Shown here: positions 1 to 11,295 of the stretch, in pieces
Numbering within the stretch: the first letter of the stretch is position 1
How the letters are laid out: every line of letters begins with the position of its first letter
Source: Deltaproteobacteria bacterium
GTDB lineage: Bacteria; Desulfobacterota; Desulfobacteria; Desulfobacterales; ETH-SRB1
Direction: 5' to 3'
Length of the DNA: 17,127 nucleotides
Assembly: GCA_019309665.1 (NCBI GenBank)
Contig: JAFDFV010000021.1
Location: forward strand, 1 to 17,127
Position numbers and translations under genes: made by a program
Notes under the pieces: generated by a model
The model's input: only the letters and a program-made list of their open reading frames with translations
The model's database searches: none
Told to the model about the DNA's origin: nothing

Positions 1-290
1 AACATGATCAAATTTTTTAGCATCATATGGAACATTTACATTGCCCCAGTTAATCTTGTCAGCAGTATTTTCATCTTTTACGATAAATTTGTCATCAGGA
101 GCACGGCCTGTGCTCTTCCCTGGCTTGCTAACAAACAGGGGCACAGATGAGTGATAACTCCCTCATTATTTTTTTCTGCTTGCTCGTATAATATCGGAGT
201 GCAATAATTCCAGTGTACTTTTTTCAGATTCGTCAAACCAAGGTATTCAAGCCCTGGTTCCAGCTCCAAAAGTTCATCTATTGTTTTCAT
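1..290 (-). CDS. pckA: ATP-dependent PEP carboxykinase, N-terminal part with frameshift (runs off window)
   Basis: The family converts oxaloacetate and ATP to PEP, CO2 and ADP in the cytoplasm, at the entry to gluconeogenesis. The ATG at 290-288 follows a GAGGTGG ribosome site. The first 49 residues read smoothly (KVHWNYCTPILYEQA, then EGVITHL). From 144 down to 1 the homology continues in another frame: VPLFVSKPGKSTGRAPDDKF and on through NWGNVNVPYDAKKFDHV. This includes the TGRxPxDK substrate-binding signature of the family. The original frame instead stops at 78-80. The two frames join by adding one base (or removing two) near 144-146, so this is either a genuine frameshift or a sequence error. 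Only about a fifth of the gene is in the window. It is the last visible member of a leftward operon, 30 bp after the 756-residue gene. Identity is confident; whether the gene is intact is not known. Confidence 0.85.
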
Positions 291-320
291 ATTACCACCT
301 CACGACCATAATTTACAAAA

Positions 321-2591
321 TTATTTCTCTTTCAAAATCTTAAATAAATATTTATTTATTATATCATAATTGCATACTTCATAATATTTTCGAGATGTCA
401 TTTGTATAATGCTCATGTCTGATGGATTTACTTCAGGAATACAATCCTCCCTTATAACAATACGCTGGTACCTGCCGGAAACTGTTGGAAATTTTCCTGT
501 ATAAATTTTAATCTTGTCTTTTTGTAATTCCGGAATTTTACATTCTATTAATTCTAAATCAATTTCCTTTGATAGTTTCTCAAAACCAGTTTCACTCAAT
601 TCAATTCCTCTTACATTATATCGAATAAGCAGGTCATCACTATTTACAAATATATCCTTAATCGTTTGAAAAACATAAAGATTAAAAGGCATTTTTCTAT
701 CAAAAAACAGCATTCGCAAAGATTTTTCGCATCCAGACAACCTGTCTGCCTTGTTTATAGCAGGAGATATCATAATGCGATTGTCGCCCTCAAAAAAAAA
801 TGTTGGGGGGCCATCACAATGCTCTATGCCTATCCCTAGTTCGAGGTTGGGGAGATTGTTCTTCTTATTTATTATATTGTACCGCTGTATAATTTGCAGC
901 ATGTTAACAGCCAGTCCACATGCGCGGGCAACGCTGTACCAATTCCCAGGAGTATCAGCACGCTCATATATTGATATGATAACTGCATCTCCTTCAATAA
1001 ATACTTTAAGCGCGCCGTATCGAGATAAAATCTCAGCTATTGGATCAAAAAAATTAAGACTAAAATTAGATGCAGGATTTAATCCCTTCTCGTTCATCTG
1101 ATTAACTATATCACAAGAACCCCGCACATCAGCTTTAATTATTACATGATTGATAATTGGTTTTTCGCCAACAACGAGTTCATGTGGAAGAAGAAATTCA
1201 TACAATGTATTATTAGCGCGGGAAAGCTTGATAATTCTTTCTTCAAAAGTCAGATTAACACAATCAATGGCATCATTTAGTAGTTTGAAATTTTCAAGAT
1301 CTCTGTGATAACGGGCAAAATTTTTAATGAATTGTAATAAATATTTTTTCTTCTTTTCATTAGTAATTCTTTTTTGATTATTAATTATCTTGCGAAGCGG
1401 CGTAAGAGAATAAGATTTGCCATAATATTTATTAAATTTTTTGAGTTTGTTTTTAATATTTTTTCTTGCTTTCGGCGTAATTATAAACTGTAATACCTCT
1501 TGCGGAAACAAAGGAGGACAGTATTCATGGTAAATATGCCGCATTTCATAAAATGCAATAATGCTTTCCATCAAACCATTGCTGCTAAACTTCTTGAGAA
1601 ACAAATTTAAAAAAGCTTTCTGCTCCTTTAACCTTTGCTTTAATTTTAGAAGCTCTTCTTTGTCTCCTTTTTGCTTTTTTAATTTTCTATATAAGTTTTG
1701 AGTATGAAAGTAGTTAAATAGAATATCAATATTATCAACTTCTTTAATCAAATTATCTATAATCTTATCATAGTTATCCTGAAATTTATCTTGATCAGAA
1801 ATTTCCTGCGGGCCGAAGTCTTTTTTGTAAATATCGCCAAGAATACTTTTAATCAAATAAATTAATGCTTCATATCTATTGGGATCTTCAAAGCGATGTC
1901 CCAGCAGCATATATTCTTCCAACATAAAAACATCATCATAAGGATTATAAACCCGTAAAAAGGAATTGGAAAAAAATTCATCGGGAAGAATTGCATTACT
2001 TCCAAAATTTACTTTACGCAATTCATTTAAACCTTCTGTCTGCACCTTGAACAGACATTTAAAAACATCAATGCCTACCTCGCGAAAAACTGATTTTTTA
2101 TTTTGCATTATTTTTGAAAGTTCTTTTTTTAATTCTATTGTCATAGCCTGATTACGAGCTATTTCATGCTTGTGTATGATATTTTTAAAATTTTGCACGC
2201 TTGCTTCATATTGTTTTCTGATTTCCCTGATAAACAGTTCAATTACTGCTATCTGTGCCAAGTAATCAATTTGAACTTCACGGGCAAGTTTTGCCTTATT
2301 AATTGCATCTATCAATACATCATGACAGAGTCTTTTGAATTCATCTCTTTCTTTAAACCAGTCAAATTTTTTATCCAAACCCGGTGTATGTGATGATTTA
2401 AACATCCTTACAATTAGCTGAAGTATCACTTTGCTTGTTATTTTGCAAAACTCCGGACTAAGATGCACATCAAGGAGAATGTTATTCACGCCCGGATTAA
2501 GCCTGTTCAGAGACAAGTTAATAGAATAACTTTTTAGTGGCAAGCCTTTCAGGCTGGGAACTTTTGTAAAAAAATTAAAAAAAACAGCCAT
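321..2591 (-). CDS. Large protein with C-terminal class III nucleotide-cyclase-like domain
   Basis: This 756-residue protein has no signal peptide or obvious membrane segment. Residues 1-470 are mostly Lys/Glu-rich helix and not recognisable. Residues about 480-635 look like a class III adenylate/guanylate cyclase fold. ADVRGS carries a likely first metal Asp (D488). EGDAVIISIYE carries a second (D535), 47 residues later, which is normal spacing. INKADRL matches the family VNxAxRL motif, giving N613 and R617 for the transition state. The Lys that usually sits three residues before the GD (as in KTIGD) is replaced by Phe, so the substrate may be atypical or the domain may be a non-catalytic sensor. 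About 120 further residues follow. The start is supported by GGAAAG shortly before the ATG. The gene lies between the PPC-domain gene (36 bp gap) and pckA (30 bp gap). The cyclase-like call is motif-based; activity is inference. Confidence 0.7.
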   Translation of the reverse strand: MAVFFNFFTKVPSLKGLPLKSYSINLSLNRLNPGVNNILLDVHLSPEFCKITSKVILQLIVRMFKSSHTPGLDKKFDWFKERDEFKRLCHDVLIDAINKAKLAREVQIDYLAQIAVIELFIREIRKQYEASVQNFKNIIHKHEIARNQAMTIELKKELSKIMQNKKSVFREVGIDVFKCLFKVQTEGLNELRKVNFGSNAILPDEFFSNSFLRVYNPYDDVFMLEEYMLLGHRFEDPNRYEALIYLIKSILGDIYKKDFGPQEISDQDKFQDNYDKIIDNLIKEVDNIDILFNYFHTQNLYRKLKKQKGDKEELLKLKQRLKEQKAFLNLFLKKFSSNGLMESIIAFYEMRHIYHEYCPPLFPQEVLQFIITPKARKNIKNKLKKFNKYYGKSYSLTPLRKIINNQKRITNEKKKKYLLQFIKNFARYHRDLENFKLLNDAIDCVNLTFEERIIKLSRANNTLYEFLLPHELVVGEKPIINHVIIKADVRGSCDIVNQMNEKGLNPASNFSLNFFDPIAEILSRYGALKVFIEGDAVIISIYERADTPGNWYSVARACGLAVNMLQIIQRYNIINKKNNLPNLELGIGIEHCDGPPTFFFEGDNRIMISPAINKADRLSGCEKSLRMLFFDRKMPFNLYVFQTIKDIFVNSDDLLIRYNVRGIELSETGFEKLSKEIDLELIECKIPELQKDKIKIYTGKFPTVSGRYQRIVIREDCIPEVNPSDMSIIQMTSRKYYEVCNYDIINKYLFKILKEK

Positions 2592-2627
2592 ATTCTTTCC
2601 GACAAATTAAATCATTGTAAAAATATT

Positions 2628-3071
2628 TTAAGGCTTTAGCATATTAAAACCTGTCTGCGCTTCAAAAACACGAACACCTGTACTGTCTATCAGCTCGAAT
2701 AATATTACTTCCATTATATGCCAGACCTTTACACCGTTTCGCACACAACCGGTCACGGTCAATTCCTTTCTACCGCATGCTATGTGCATATGAAGCATGG
2801 GATTACCCTTTTCATCAGGAAAAAGCGTTCCGGTTCCCGCTATCTCATAGACATTTTCAAGCATATACTCCATTGGAGAAACAGGTTTAGATCTTCCCTC
2901 TTCCGGCCCGACAATAAGCTTACTTCCTGTATCAGCACCTCCAACTGCTATTAAAGCAGCGGCTTTGATGGACTGCTCACGGGCAAATCTCTCAATTTCT
3001 TCATGAAGAATATCTCCATCCTCAAGGCGTATAACAAAAGTCCGCCCCTGCCTGGCCTGTGAAAATTTCAT
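2628..3071 (-). CDS. PPC/DUF296 domain protein
   Basis: The 147-residue protein matches the length and pattern of the PPC (plant and prokaryote conserved, DUF296) domain. It opens with RLEDGDILHEEIERFARE, followed by a Gly-rich turn at AVGGAD and the HMHIACGR segment (H94, H96). The family uses this His cluster to bind a metal in a trimer. H118 in VWHIMEV may be the third ligand. In plants PPC domains occur in AT-hook DNA-binding proteins. Stand-alone bacterial versions have no settled role, so DNA binding should not be assumed. A GGAGGG ribosome site sits three bases before the ATG. The gene lies 48 bp after the aminotransferase and 36 bp before the cyclase-like gene, in the same direction, which suggests one transcript. 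Confidence 0.85.
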   Translation of the reverse strand: MKFSQARQGRTFVIRLEDGDILHEEIERFAREQSIKAAALIAVGGADTGSKLIVGPEEGRSKPVSPMEYMLENVYEIAGTGTLFPDEKGNPMLHMHIACGRKELTVTGCVRNGVKVWHIMEVILFELIDSTGVRVFEAQTGFNMLKP

Positions 3072-3119
3072 CGCCCTCCAACCTCCAACCTTGAACGGTT
3101 ACATTATTTGAAACAGCCA

Positions 3120-4421
3120 TTATGCTGAGCCCAAATATGCCCTTATACTGTCAGCAATGGCTTCCCATGTCCATTTGCGTTTTTCATCATCCGTTTCCAG
3201 AAGAGTTACGCGAAAGCCCTTTCTTGTGCAGCAGAAACCCGTTAAAGGAACCACGCATATTCCTATAGAGCCAAGCAGATAATAGACAAAACGTTTATCT
3301 ACCTCTACATCTTTTACTTTCTCTTCTACAAACTCTTTTGCCATAGAGTTTTCTATGGGTAATGTCTGATTTTCGTTTAAGATATTATCTTTAAACAAAA
3401 TGGACATATAGAATGCGCCTTTAGGCTTTACTACATGTATGCCGTCAACTTTAGAAAATATTTCCCAGGCCTCCTGGGCGCGGTACTCAAAAACTTTTTT
3501 TCGTTTATCCAGATGTTCCGCATATCTTGGGTCACCCATAATCAGGGGTATTGAATATTGCGGAAGACTGGTTGAACATACTTCAAGCATTTTTGCATTT
3601 ATCAGGCTGTTAATATACCTCTGGAAGTCATAATTTGTATCCTGATTCAAAACTTCTATCCAGCCGCATCTGCTTCCAGGCCATGGGTATTCTTTGGATA
3701 TTCCGTGCAATGCCATTCCAGGAACATCCCTTATCACCTCGCTCAAGTGCACCATTTCATATCCATTATAAACAATGTTTGCATATATTTCATCGGATAT
3801 AATAAATATCTGATATTTTCTCGCTATATCCACAATTTTTTCAAGAACAGCGCGAGGATAAACCGCACCTGTCGGATTGTCCGGATTTATATAAAGGATG
3901 CCTGCAATTGAATCGTTATATTTAACCTTGTTTTCAAGGTCCTCGAGATCCGGCATCCACTCGTTTTCAGGATCCAGATTATAAGTCAGGTGTCCATAAC
4001 CGGAATGGGCCGCCTCAGCCGACGAATGGGTAGAATACGCCGGTGAAGGACCGATTACTCTCGCTTCTCTTCTGAGAAAACCGAATATTTTGGCAACAGC
4101 ATCACCAAGGCCATTGAAGAAAATAATATCATTTGCCGTTACCTGATAACTGCTGCGCTTATTCACGCGCTCTGCAAGGAACTCACGAGTCTCTAAAATT
4201 CCCTGAGTAGCTACATAGCCATAAGTTATATCATCTGATACCAGCTTTATTATGGCGTCCTTTATCCACTGGGGCATTTTTTCCCCTTTCGCTATAGGAT
4301 CCCCGATATTTTCCCAGGTAATATCAACCCCCATATTCTTAAGTTCCTGGGCAACAGCAACTATTGCCCTTATCTCATAGGTTAATTTTCCCCAACCAAC
4401 ATGTTCAATATTTCTTCTCAT
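3120..4421 (-). CDS. PLP-dependent class I/II aminotransferase
   Basis: This 433-residue fold type I aminotransferase moves an amino group between an amino acid and a 2-oxo acid in the cytoplasm. The PLP-binding landmarks are present: NPDNPTGAVY (N182), SDEIYA (D210, Y213), GISKEYPWPGSR with the Schiff-base Lys K243 and phosphate-binding R251, and GFRVTLL with R404 for the substrate carboxylate. The N-terminal IGDPIAKGEKMP also fits this group. The substrate cannot be read from sequence; alanine or aspartate/pyruvate-type enzymes are the nearest picture. AAGGTAG lies seven bases before the ATG. It is the first gene of the leftward set that leads to pckA, so a link to pyruvate/oxaloacetate metabolism is possible but inferred. 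Confidence 0.88.
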   Translation of the reverse strand: MRRNIEHVGWGKLTYEIRAIVAVAQELKNMGVDITWENIGDPIAKGEKMPQWIKDAIIKLVSDDITYGYVATQGILETREFLAERVNKRSSYQVTANDIIFFNGLGDAVAKIFGFLRREARVIGPSPAYSTHSSAEAAHSGYGHLTYNLDPENEWMPDLEDLENKVKYNDSIAGILYINPDNPTGAVYPRAVLEKIVDIARKYQIFIISDEIYANIVYNGYEMVHLSEVIRDVPGMALHGISKEYPWPGSRCGWIEVLNQDTNYDFQRYINSLINAKMLEVCSTSLPQYSIPLIMGDPRYAEHLDKRKKVFEYRAQEAWEIFSKVDGIHVVKPKGAFYMSILFKDNILNENQTLPIENSMAKEFVEEKVKDVEVDKRFVYYLLGSIGICVVPLTGFCCTRKGFRVTLLETDDEKRKWTWEAIADSIRAYLGSA

Positions 4422-4831
4422 AGTTTTACTACCTTAATAAAAGATTTGTAATATTTAAAAATCGTAACAATTTAGCCTTTTGAAAAAGAATCTGACAGGA
4501 TGACAGGATAAACAAGATTTGTAAGCGTTCACGGATTATTTAACAAATTTATTATAAATGCACAAGCAACTATCGATAACTTCAGCCCTGACGCATGAGT
4601 TTTTTAAAAAGGGGTTACCGCCATGTTTTGGTTGTGTCACTTAATCATTGTTAGGTTTTTCTTGCAAACCTCCTTTTTGTTGGGTAAAATTTGATATGTT
4701 CAGAGGCATTTTTAAGGGGTATAAAAGCAGATATAGAACCAAGACCTTCCGAAAAGTAACCGATACTACTTCAGAGCAAAAGAAATACTTTAAAATTGAG
4801 GACAAGCGAGCGGTACCAAAAGCAATCCTGC
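4422..4831. other. Intergenic spacer with no convincing gene
   Basis: About 410 bp separate the aminotransferase start from the repeat at the end of pyrG. It contains an 8-bp tandem duplication GACAGGAT at 4494-4501 and 4502-4509. It also contains a 13-bp string CAGCCCTGACGCA (4583-4595) that recurs at 15264-15276. A 62-codon open frame at 4648-4836 has no recognisable protein character. The aminotransferase promoter must lie here, but no clear -35/-10 pair was found. Confidence 0.5.
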
Positions 4832-6573
<1,742 letters not shown>

Positions 6574-6607
6574 TCAACTTCCTCAGCAAACAGGTATTAA
6601 TAAACCT

Positions 6608-7471
6608 TTATTCATATAGCTTTTTGAATTCCTTGATGGTCTTTTGAATATCATTTAATCCCTGCGAATTATCTTTTTCAACTGAGCCAAGATTCAAATA
6701 TACTGATTTAAGATGTTCAATGTCAAAAAGCTCATCAGAAAAAGAAGGATTAATTTTTATTTTGTCGGCATAAATTTCACGCACCAAAATATCATTATGA
6801 TAAAATTCAATACGCATAGGGTACCAGGTCTTATGTGTTTGCTTCCAATCTCCATAGCGAATTTCCAAAACATCTTTATTACTTTTATTGTCTATGATTA
6901 TCCAGCGAACCGGTTGAAAAGTATTTTTGTCTAACCATATCTGGGAAACTGACTCGTCAGGATATTTAGCACCTATAACATAGGCGGTTTTGTTTTGAAA
7001 CCTTCCCAGACTCGAAACAGATGTATCCACTCCCAGAAGGGAAAGCCTGTTCTGAAGCAATATCCTGGAACGGTAAAGGAAAACATCCTTATAGCAGTCA
7101 AACCTTGTTTCGGTGTTAGATACAATTTTATCGTCAATTACCGTTAAACCGGCGCCCAAAGAAAAAACATAAATTCTTTTAGCGTTTTCAGACTGAATTT
7201 CCGATCGGAATTTTTCAGGGAAACTATATTTTAAGGTCTCTCTAAGCTCGATAATATTTTTTTTATGGCTGACATCATAAATTGATAGTTTCTGAGAAAT
7301 TAAAAGGCTTTTTCCTCTACCGAGTTTTTCAATCATTAATTCCAGAACATGGGGGCCGGGAATCACATATGCATTAGCTTGTGTATAAAAAAATACAAAA
7401 ATTATAAAGCTGAAAAAAGCTAAAAATTTTTGTAAATAATTGCATTTTGTTCCTATCACAACGAACCCCAT
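6608..7471 (-). CDS. Exported LolA-like outer-membrane lipoprotein-sorting family protein
   Basis: The 287-residue protein begins with a positively charged stretch, a hydrophobic core at about 15-30 (FLAFFSFIIFVFFYT) and the signal peptidase site ANA|Y near residue 34, so it should be periplasmic. The mature part is rich in beta strands with alternating charged and aromatic residues, for example QIWLDKNTFQPVRWIIIDN and EIRYGDWKQTHKTWYPMRIEFY. This resembles the LolA/LolB-like half-barrel that binds lipid acyl chains. The family handles lipoprotein transfer in some cases; its exact role here is unknown. The ATG start has no clear ribosome site, and the long inverted repeat begins only three bases upstream, so the start is less certain than the frame. 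It is followed by pyrG after 49 bp. Confidence 0.7.
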   Translation of the reverse strand: MGFVVIGTKCNYLQKFLAFFSFIIFVFFYTQANAYVIPGPHVLELMIEKLGRGKSLLISQKLSIYDVSHKKNIIELRETLKYSFPEKFRSEIQSENAKRIYVFSLGAGLTVIDDKIVSNTETRFDCYKDVFLYRSRILLQNRLSLLGVDTSVSSLGRFQNKTAYVIGAKYPDESVSQIWLDKNTFQPVRWIIIDNKSNKDVLEIRYGDWKQTHKTWYPMRIEFYHNDILVREIYADKIKINPSFSDELFDIEHLKSVYLNLGSVEKDNSQGLNDIQKTIKEFKKLYE

Positions 7472-7474
7472 ATA

Positions 7475-7497
7475 ATAACGGTTTACGGTTGTCGGTT
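7475..7497 (+). repeat. Left arm of 23-bp perfect inverted repeat
   Basis: The 23 bases here are the exact reverse complement of 7717-7739, with about 219 bp between the arms. Degenerate further copies of the GTTTACRGTTGTCRGTT unit continue to about 7535. The arm begins three bases upstream of the start of the LolA-like gene. Confidence 0.9.
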
Positions 7498-7716
7498 AAC
7501 AGCAGTTCACGGTTTACAGTTGTCAGTTTACAGTTTTTTCAGTGTATGCAACAATTGAACACAAAATAAGCAATTAGCTCTTATTATTTCATATGGTTAC
7601 CATTAATTCGATTTTCACCCATTGGGTGAAATGTTGATCTTTAGCAATACGTTGAAATTATTGTACTAACAGCTAAAAGCTCAATTGAGGTGGAACCATT
7701 TTAACCGTGAACCGTG

Positions 7717-7739
7717 AACCGACAACCGTAAACCGTTAT
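7717..7739 (-). repeat. Right arm of 23-bp perfect inverted repeat
   Basis: Reverse complement of 7475-7497. Tandem CCGTGAA units lie just to its left (7703-7717). To its right, AACCGTT (7731-7737) pairs with AACGGTT (7745-7751) as a hairpin with a 7-base loop that overlaps the eno stop codon. The eno transcript would therefore carry this structure at its very end. Confidence 0.9.
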
Positions 7740-7749
7740 CCGTAAACGG

Positions 7750-9072
<1,323 letters not shown>

Positions 9073-9079
9073 TTATGAA

Positions 9080-9108
9080 ATGTTACTCTCCTTAAGATTT
9101 TATGTCAA
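9080..9108 (-). promoter_or_regulatory. Likely sigma-70 promoter for eno
   Basis: On the minus strand TTGACA (9108-9103) and TAACAT (9085-9080) are separated by 17 bp. This predicts a start of transcription near 9073 and a leader of about 46 bases before the eno ATG. A second TTGACA lies on the plus strand at 9062-9067, but no good -10 follows it. Confidence 0.5.
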
Positions 9109-9150
9109 GGTATGGTAACCATATAAGATTTATATTTAAATAGGTTTGTA

Positions 9151-9567
9151 ATGAAAGGTAAAGGTTTTTATTCCGATGCTCATCTCGTAGTTGCGGCAAT
9201 AAGGATTCTTGAACACCAGAAGTTTGCATCACCTTCAATCGATGAAGTTTGCCGCACAATATCATTCTCCTTGGAACAGGGCAATTTCGTATGCAGGAAG
9301 CTTAACGAAATGAATATCATAGATGTTATTGAAGGCGCCTTTGGGACCAAACTTTTTATAAAAGATCACTTACTATTAGAAGAAATTCCCCAGGGGGCAA
9401 TAGAAGATAATCTTGAAAAAGAACTCAAACAATTTCAAAATGCTAAAAAGGATTATATACAAAAAATAGAGCTTTTTAAGTCAGAACAGGAAAAAAAGAA
9501 AAAAAATCTCTTTGCCGAACTGGAAAAGAAATTTAAAAAAGACCTTGATGAAAAAAAATCCAAGTAA
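9151..9567 (+). CDS. Small winged-helix-like protein with C-terminal coiled coil
   Basis: The function of this 138-residue protein is not recognised. Residues about 8-72 look like a winged helix: helices around HLVVAAIRILEHQ, SIDEVCRTI and NFVCRKLNEM, followed by the strand pair VIEGAFGTKLFIKD. Residues 83-138 are a highly charged Lys/Glu helix, almost certainly a coiled coil. No enzyme motif is present. An AGG sits about nine bases before the ATG. The next gene, mpl, starts at or just after its stop codon, so the two are probably co-transcribed and perhaps translationally coupled. The architecture would suit a DNA-binding or scaffold protein, but this is inference. Confidence 0.7.
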   Translation: MKGKGFYSDAHLVVAAIRILEHQKFASPSIDEVCRTISFSLEQGNFVCRKLNEMNIIDVIEGAFGTKLFIKDHLLLEEIPQGAIEDNLEKELKQFQNAKKDYIQKIELFKSEQEKKKKNLFAELEKKFKKDLDEKKSK

Positions 9568-9577
9568 TCTGCAATCA

Positions 9578-10999
9578 ATGGATCTGAAAAAAAACTTAAT
9601 CCCTGACAAAGTGGAAAATATACACCTTACCGCCATATGCGGCACAGGCATGGCTGCGCTTGCCTGCATGCTCAAGGATATGGACTTTGAGGTAACGGGC
9701 TCGGATCAAAAAACTTATCCTCCCATGAGCGATTTTCTCTCTATCAAGGGTATAAAAGTCGCAGAAGGTTTTAATGAAAAGAATATTTTCAGTACTCATG
9801 ATCTTATAGTTGTTGGAAATGCAGTAAAAAAGGATAATCCTGAAATTAATAAAATGAACAAGCTGGGGCTAAATTTCTGTTCAATGCCCCAGGCAGTTAA
9901 CAGGTTTGTTGCAGATGGCAAGAAAACAATACTTGTTACAGGAACTCACGGCAAGACAACAACTTCTTCTATTATGGCCTGGATACTTTATATCGCGGGA
10001 CTTGATCCCTCATTTATTATTGGAGGAATATTAAGAAACTTCAACAGCAACTACCGACTTGGCAAAGGAGAATTCATCGTAATAGAGGGAGATGAATACG
10101 ATACAGCATATTTTGACAAGGGGCCGAAATTTTTACATTACGATCCTCACATGGCAGTTATTACAAGTGTTGAATTTGACCACGCCGATATTTTTAAAGA
10201 TATTGACCAGGTCAAAAAGGCCTTTGATATTTTTATATCAGGTATTTCACAAAAAAGTACACTAATTGCTTTTGACAGTGATAAAAATATAGACGGGCTT
10301 ATTAGCGACAGGGAATGCTGCGTTATTAAATATGGAAAAAATACGAGTTCAGCATGGGGCCTGGGGAAAGTATTCTATGCACCTCCCTGGACTTTTTTTG
10401 AGGTTTTAAAACAAGGTAAAACTTTTAAAACCTTTAAAACCGGAATCTTCGGAGAGCACAATTTGTTAAATAGTTTGGCGGCAGTTGCTGTAGCCGACAA
10501 ATTGATGATACCGAAGGAGGTTATCGCGAAAGCACTTGAAAGTTTTCAGGGCGTAAAGAGGCGCCAGGAAATACGAGGCCAAAAAAGAGGCATTACAGTT
10601 ATGGATGATTTTGCCCATCATCCTACTGCTGTTAAAGAAACTGTAAGAGCGGTTAAATCATTTTATCAAAACAAAAGGCTAATAGCTGTTTTTGAACCGA
10701 GAACCAATACCAGCATGCGAAACATCTTCCAGAACATATATCCTCTTTCTTTTGATCATGCAGATATCATTTGTATCCGCAAACCTCCTCTTCTCAACAA
10801 GATCCCCCCGGATGAGCATTTTTCATCTGAAAAACTTGTTAATGATCTGCAAAATAGAGGAAAAGACGCGCACTACTTCCCGGACACGGAATCTATAATA
10901 AAATATCTTGAAAACACGGCAAAGCCCGGCGACCTTGTTCTGGTAATGTCAAACGGCGGATTTGACAACATTCACCATGAGTTATTGAAGAGACTATAG
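9578..10999 (+). CDS. mpl: UDP-N-acetylmuramate:L-alanyl-gamma-D-glutamyl-meso-diaminopimelate ligase
   Basis: Mpl joins the tripeptide L-Ala-gamma-D-Glu-meso-DAP, recovered from old cell wall, to UDP-MurNAc using ATP, for murein recycling in the cytoplasm. The 473-residue protein belongs to the Mur ligase family. It shows the N-terminal nucleotide fold IHLTAICGTGM, the ATP loop TGTHGKTTTSS (121-131), EGDEYDTAYFDKGPKFL (170-186), typical of Mpl rather than MurC, then DDFAHHPTA (343-351), FEPRTNTS (372-379) and SNGGFDNIH near the end. The frame is open further upstream: an ATG at 9548 would overlap the previous gene and give 483 residues. The ATG at 9578 is preferred because Mur ligases begin about this far before the IHL strand, though neither has a strong ribosome site. 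The stop codon lies inside repeat copy 2. Confidence 0.93.
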   Translation: MDLKKNLIPDKVENIHLTAICGTGMAALACMLKDMDFEVTGSDQKTYPPMSDFLSIKGIKVAEGFNEKNIFSTHDLIVVGNAVKKDNPEINKMNKLGLNFCSMPQAVNRFVADGKKTILVTGTHGKTTTSSIMAWILYIAGLDPSFIIGGILRNFNSNYRLGKGEFIVIEGDEYDTAYFDKGPKFLHYDPHMAVITSVEFDHADIFKDIDQVKKAFDIFISGISQKSTLIAFDSDKNIDGLISDRECCVIKYGKNTSSAWGLGKVFYAPPWTFFEVLKQGKTFKTFKTGIFGEHNLLNSLAAVAVADKLMIPKEVIAKALESFQGVKRRQEIRGQKRGITVMDDFAHHPTAVKETVRAVKSFYQNKRLIAVFEPRTNTSMRNIFQNIYPLSFDHADIICIRKPPLLNKIPPDEHFSSEKLVNDLQNRGKDAHYFPDTESIIKYLENTAKPGDLVLVMSNGGFDNIHHELLKRL

Positions 11000-11100
11000 A
11001 CTTTCAGATAAATAATTTCACTGTGTTATCAGTTGTTGACGTATAACTAATACGCCTTCCTCCTTCTGGCCTTGTGAAATTAATTATCTGAAAGTCTATA
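10995..11100 (+). repeat. Palindromic repeat element, copy 2 (abuts mpl stop)
   Basis: This 106-bp copy is the cleanest. Its ends form inverted repeats of 27 bases with one mismatch, starting TATAGACTTTCAGATAA on each strand, so the whole element can fold into a long hairpin. The TAG of mpl (10997-10999) lies inside the left end. The ends read TA-TAGACTTTCAG, consistent with insertion of a TA-duplicating element. Copy 3 matches the reverse complement of this one along its entire length with scattered substitutions. Confidence 0.9.
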
Positions 11101-11199
11101 TAAACTAAATTGGGATAAATCATATTTTGCTAAAGTTTAGTCGTCAAGTAAAAATAACTTATACATCTTGCTTGTCCTTTTGCTTGTTTTCTGTGTTCC

Positions 11200-11235
11200 G
11201 TCAAGGCTTACATAACTCGTTATGCGCGCCTTAAC
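11200..11235. other. Hairpin in the mpl / regulator convergent gap
   Basis: GTCAAGGC (11200-11207) pairs with GCCTTAAC (11228-11235) with one G-U type mismatch. Inside it, CATAA pairs with TTATG around a CTCG loop. A further GCCTTGA copy at 11238 could compete for the same partner. Both flanking genes converge here, so it may end transcription, but neither strand has the U-run of a standard intrinsic terminator. Confidence 0.4.
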
Positions 11236-11295
11236 GCGCCTTGAAAACAAACAAAATTACGGCGCAATCCGTACAATTTATTTATACTCGGCTCC

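Noticed and set aside
751..1101. 116-codon plus-strand frame opposite the cyclase-like domain
   Set aside because: Antisense to the conserved D488-N613 region, with no family resemblance.
9111..9123. TATGGT-A-ACCATA palindrome near eno, with a similar ATATGGTTACCAT at 7591
   Set aside because: Short and AT-rich, likely to occur by chance; no third copy or motif context.
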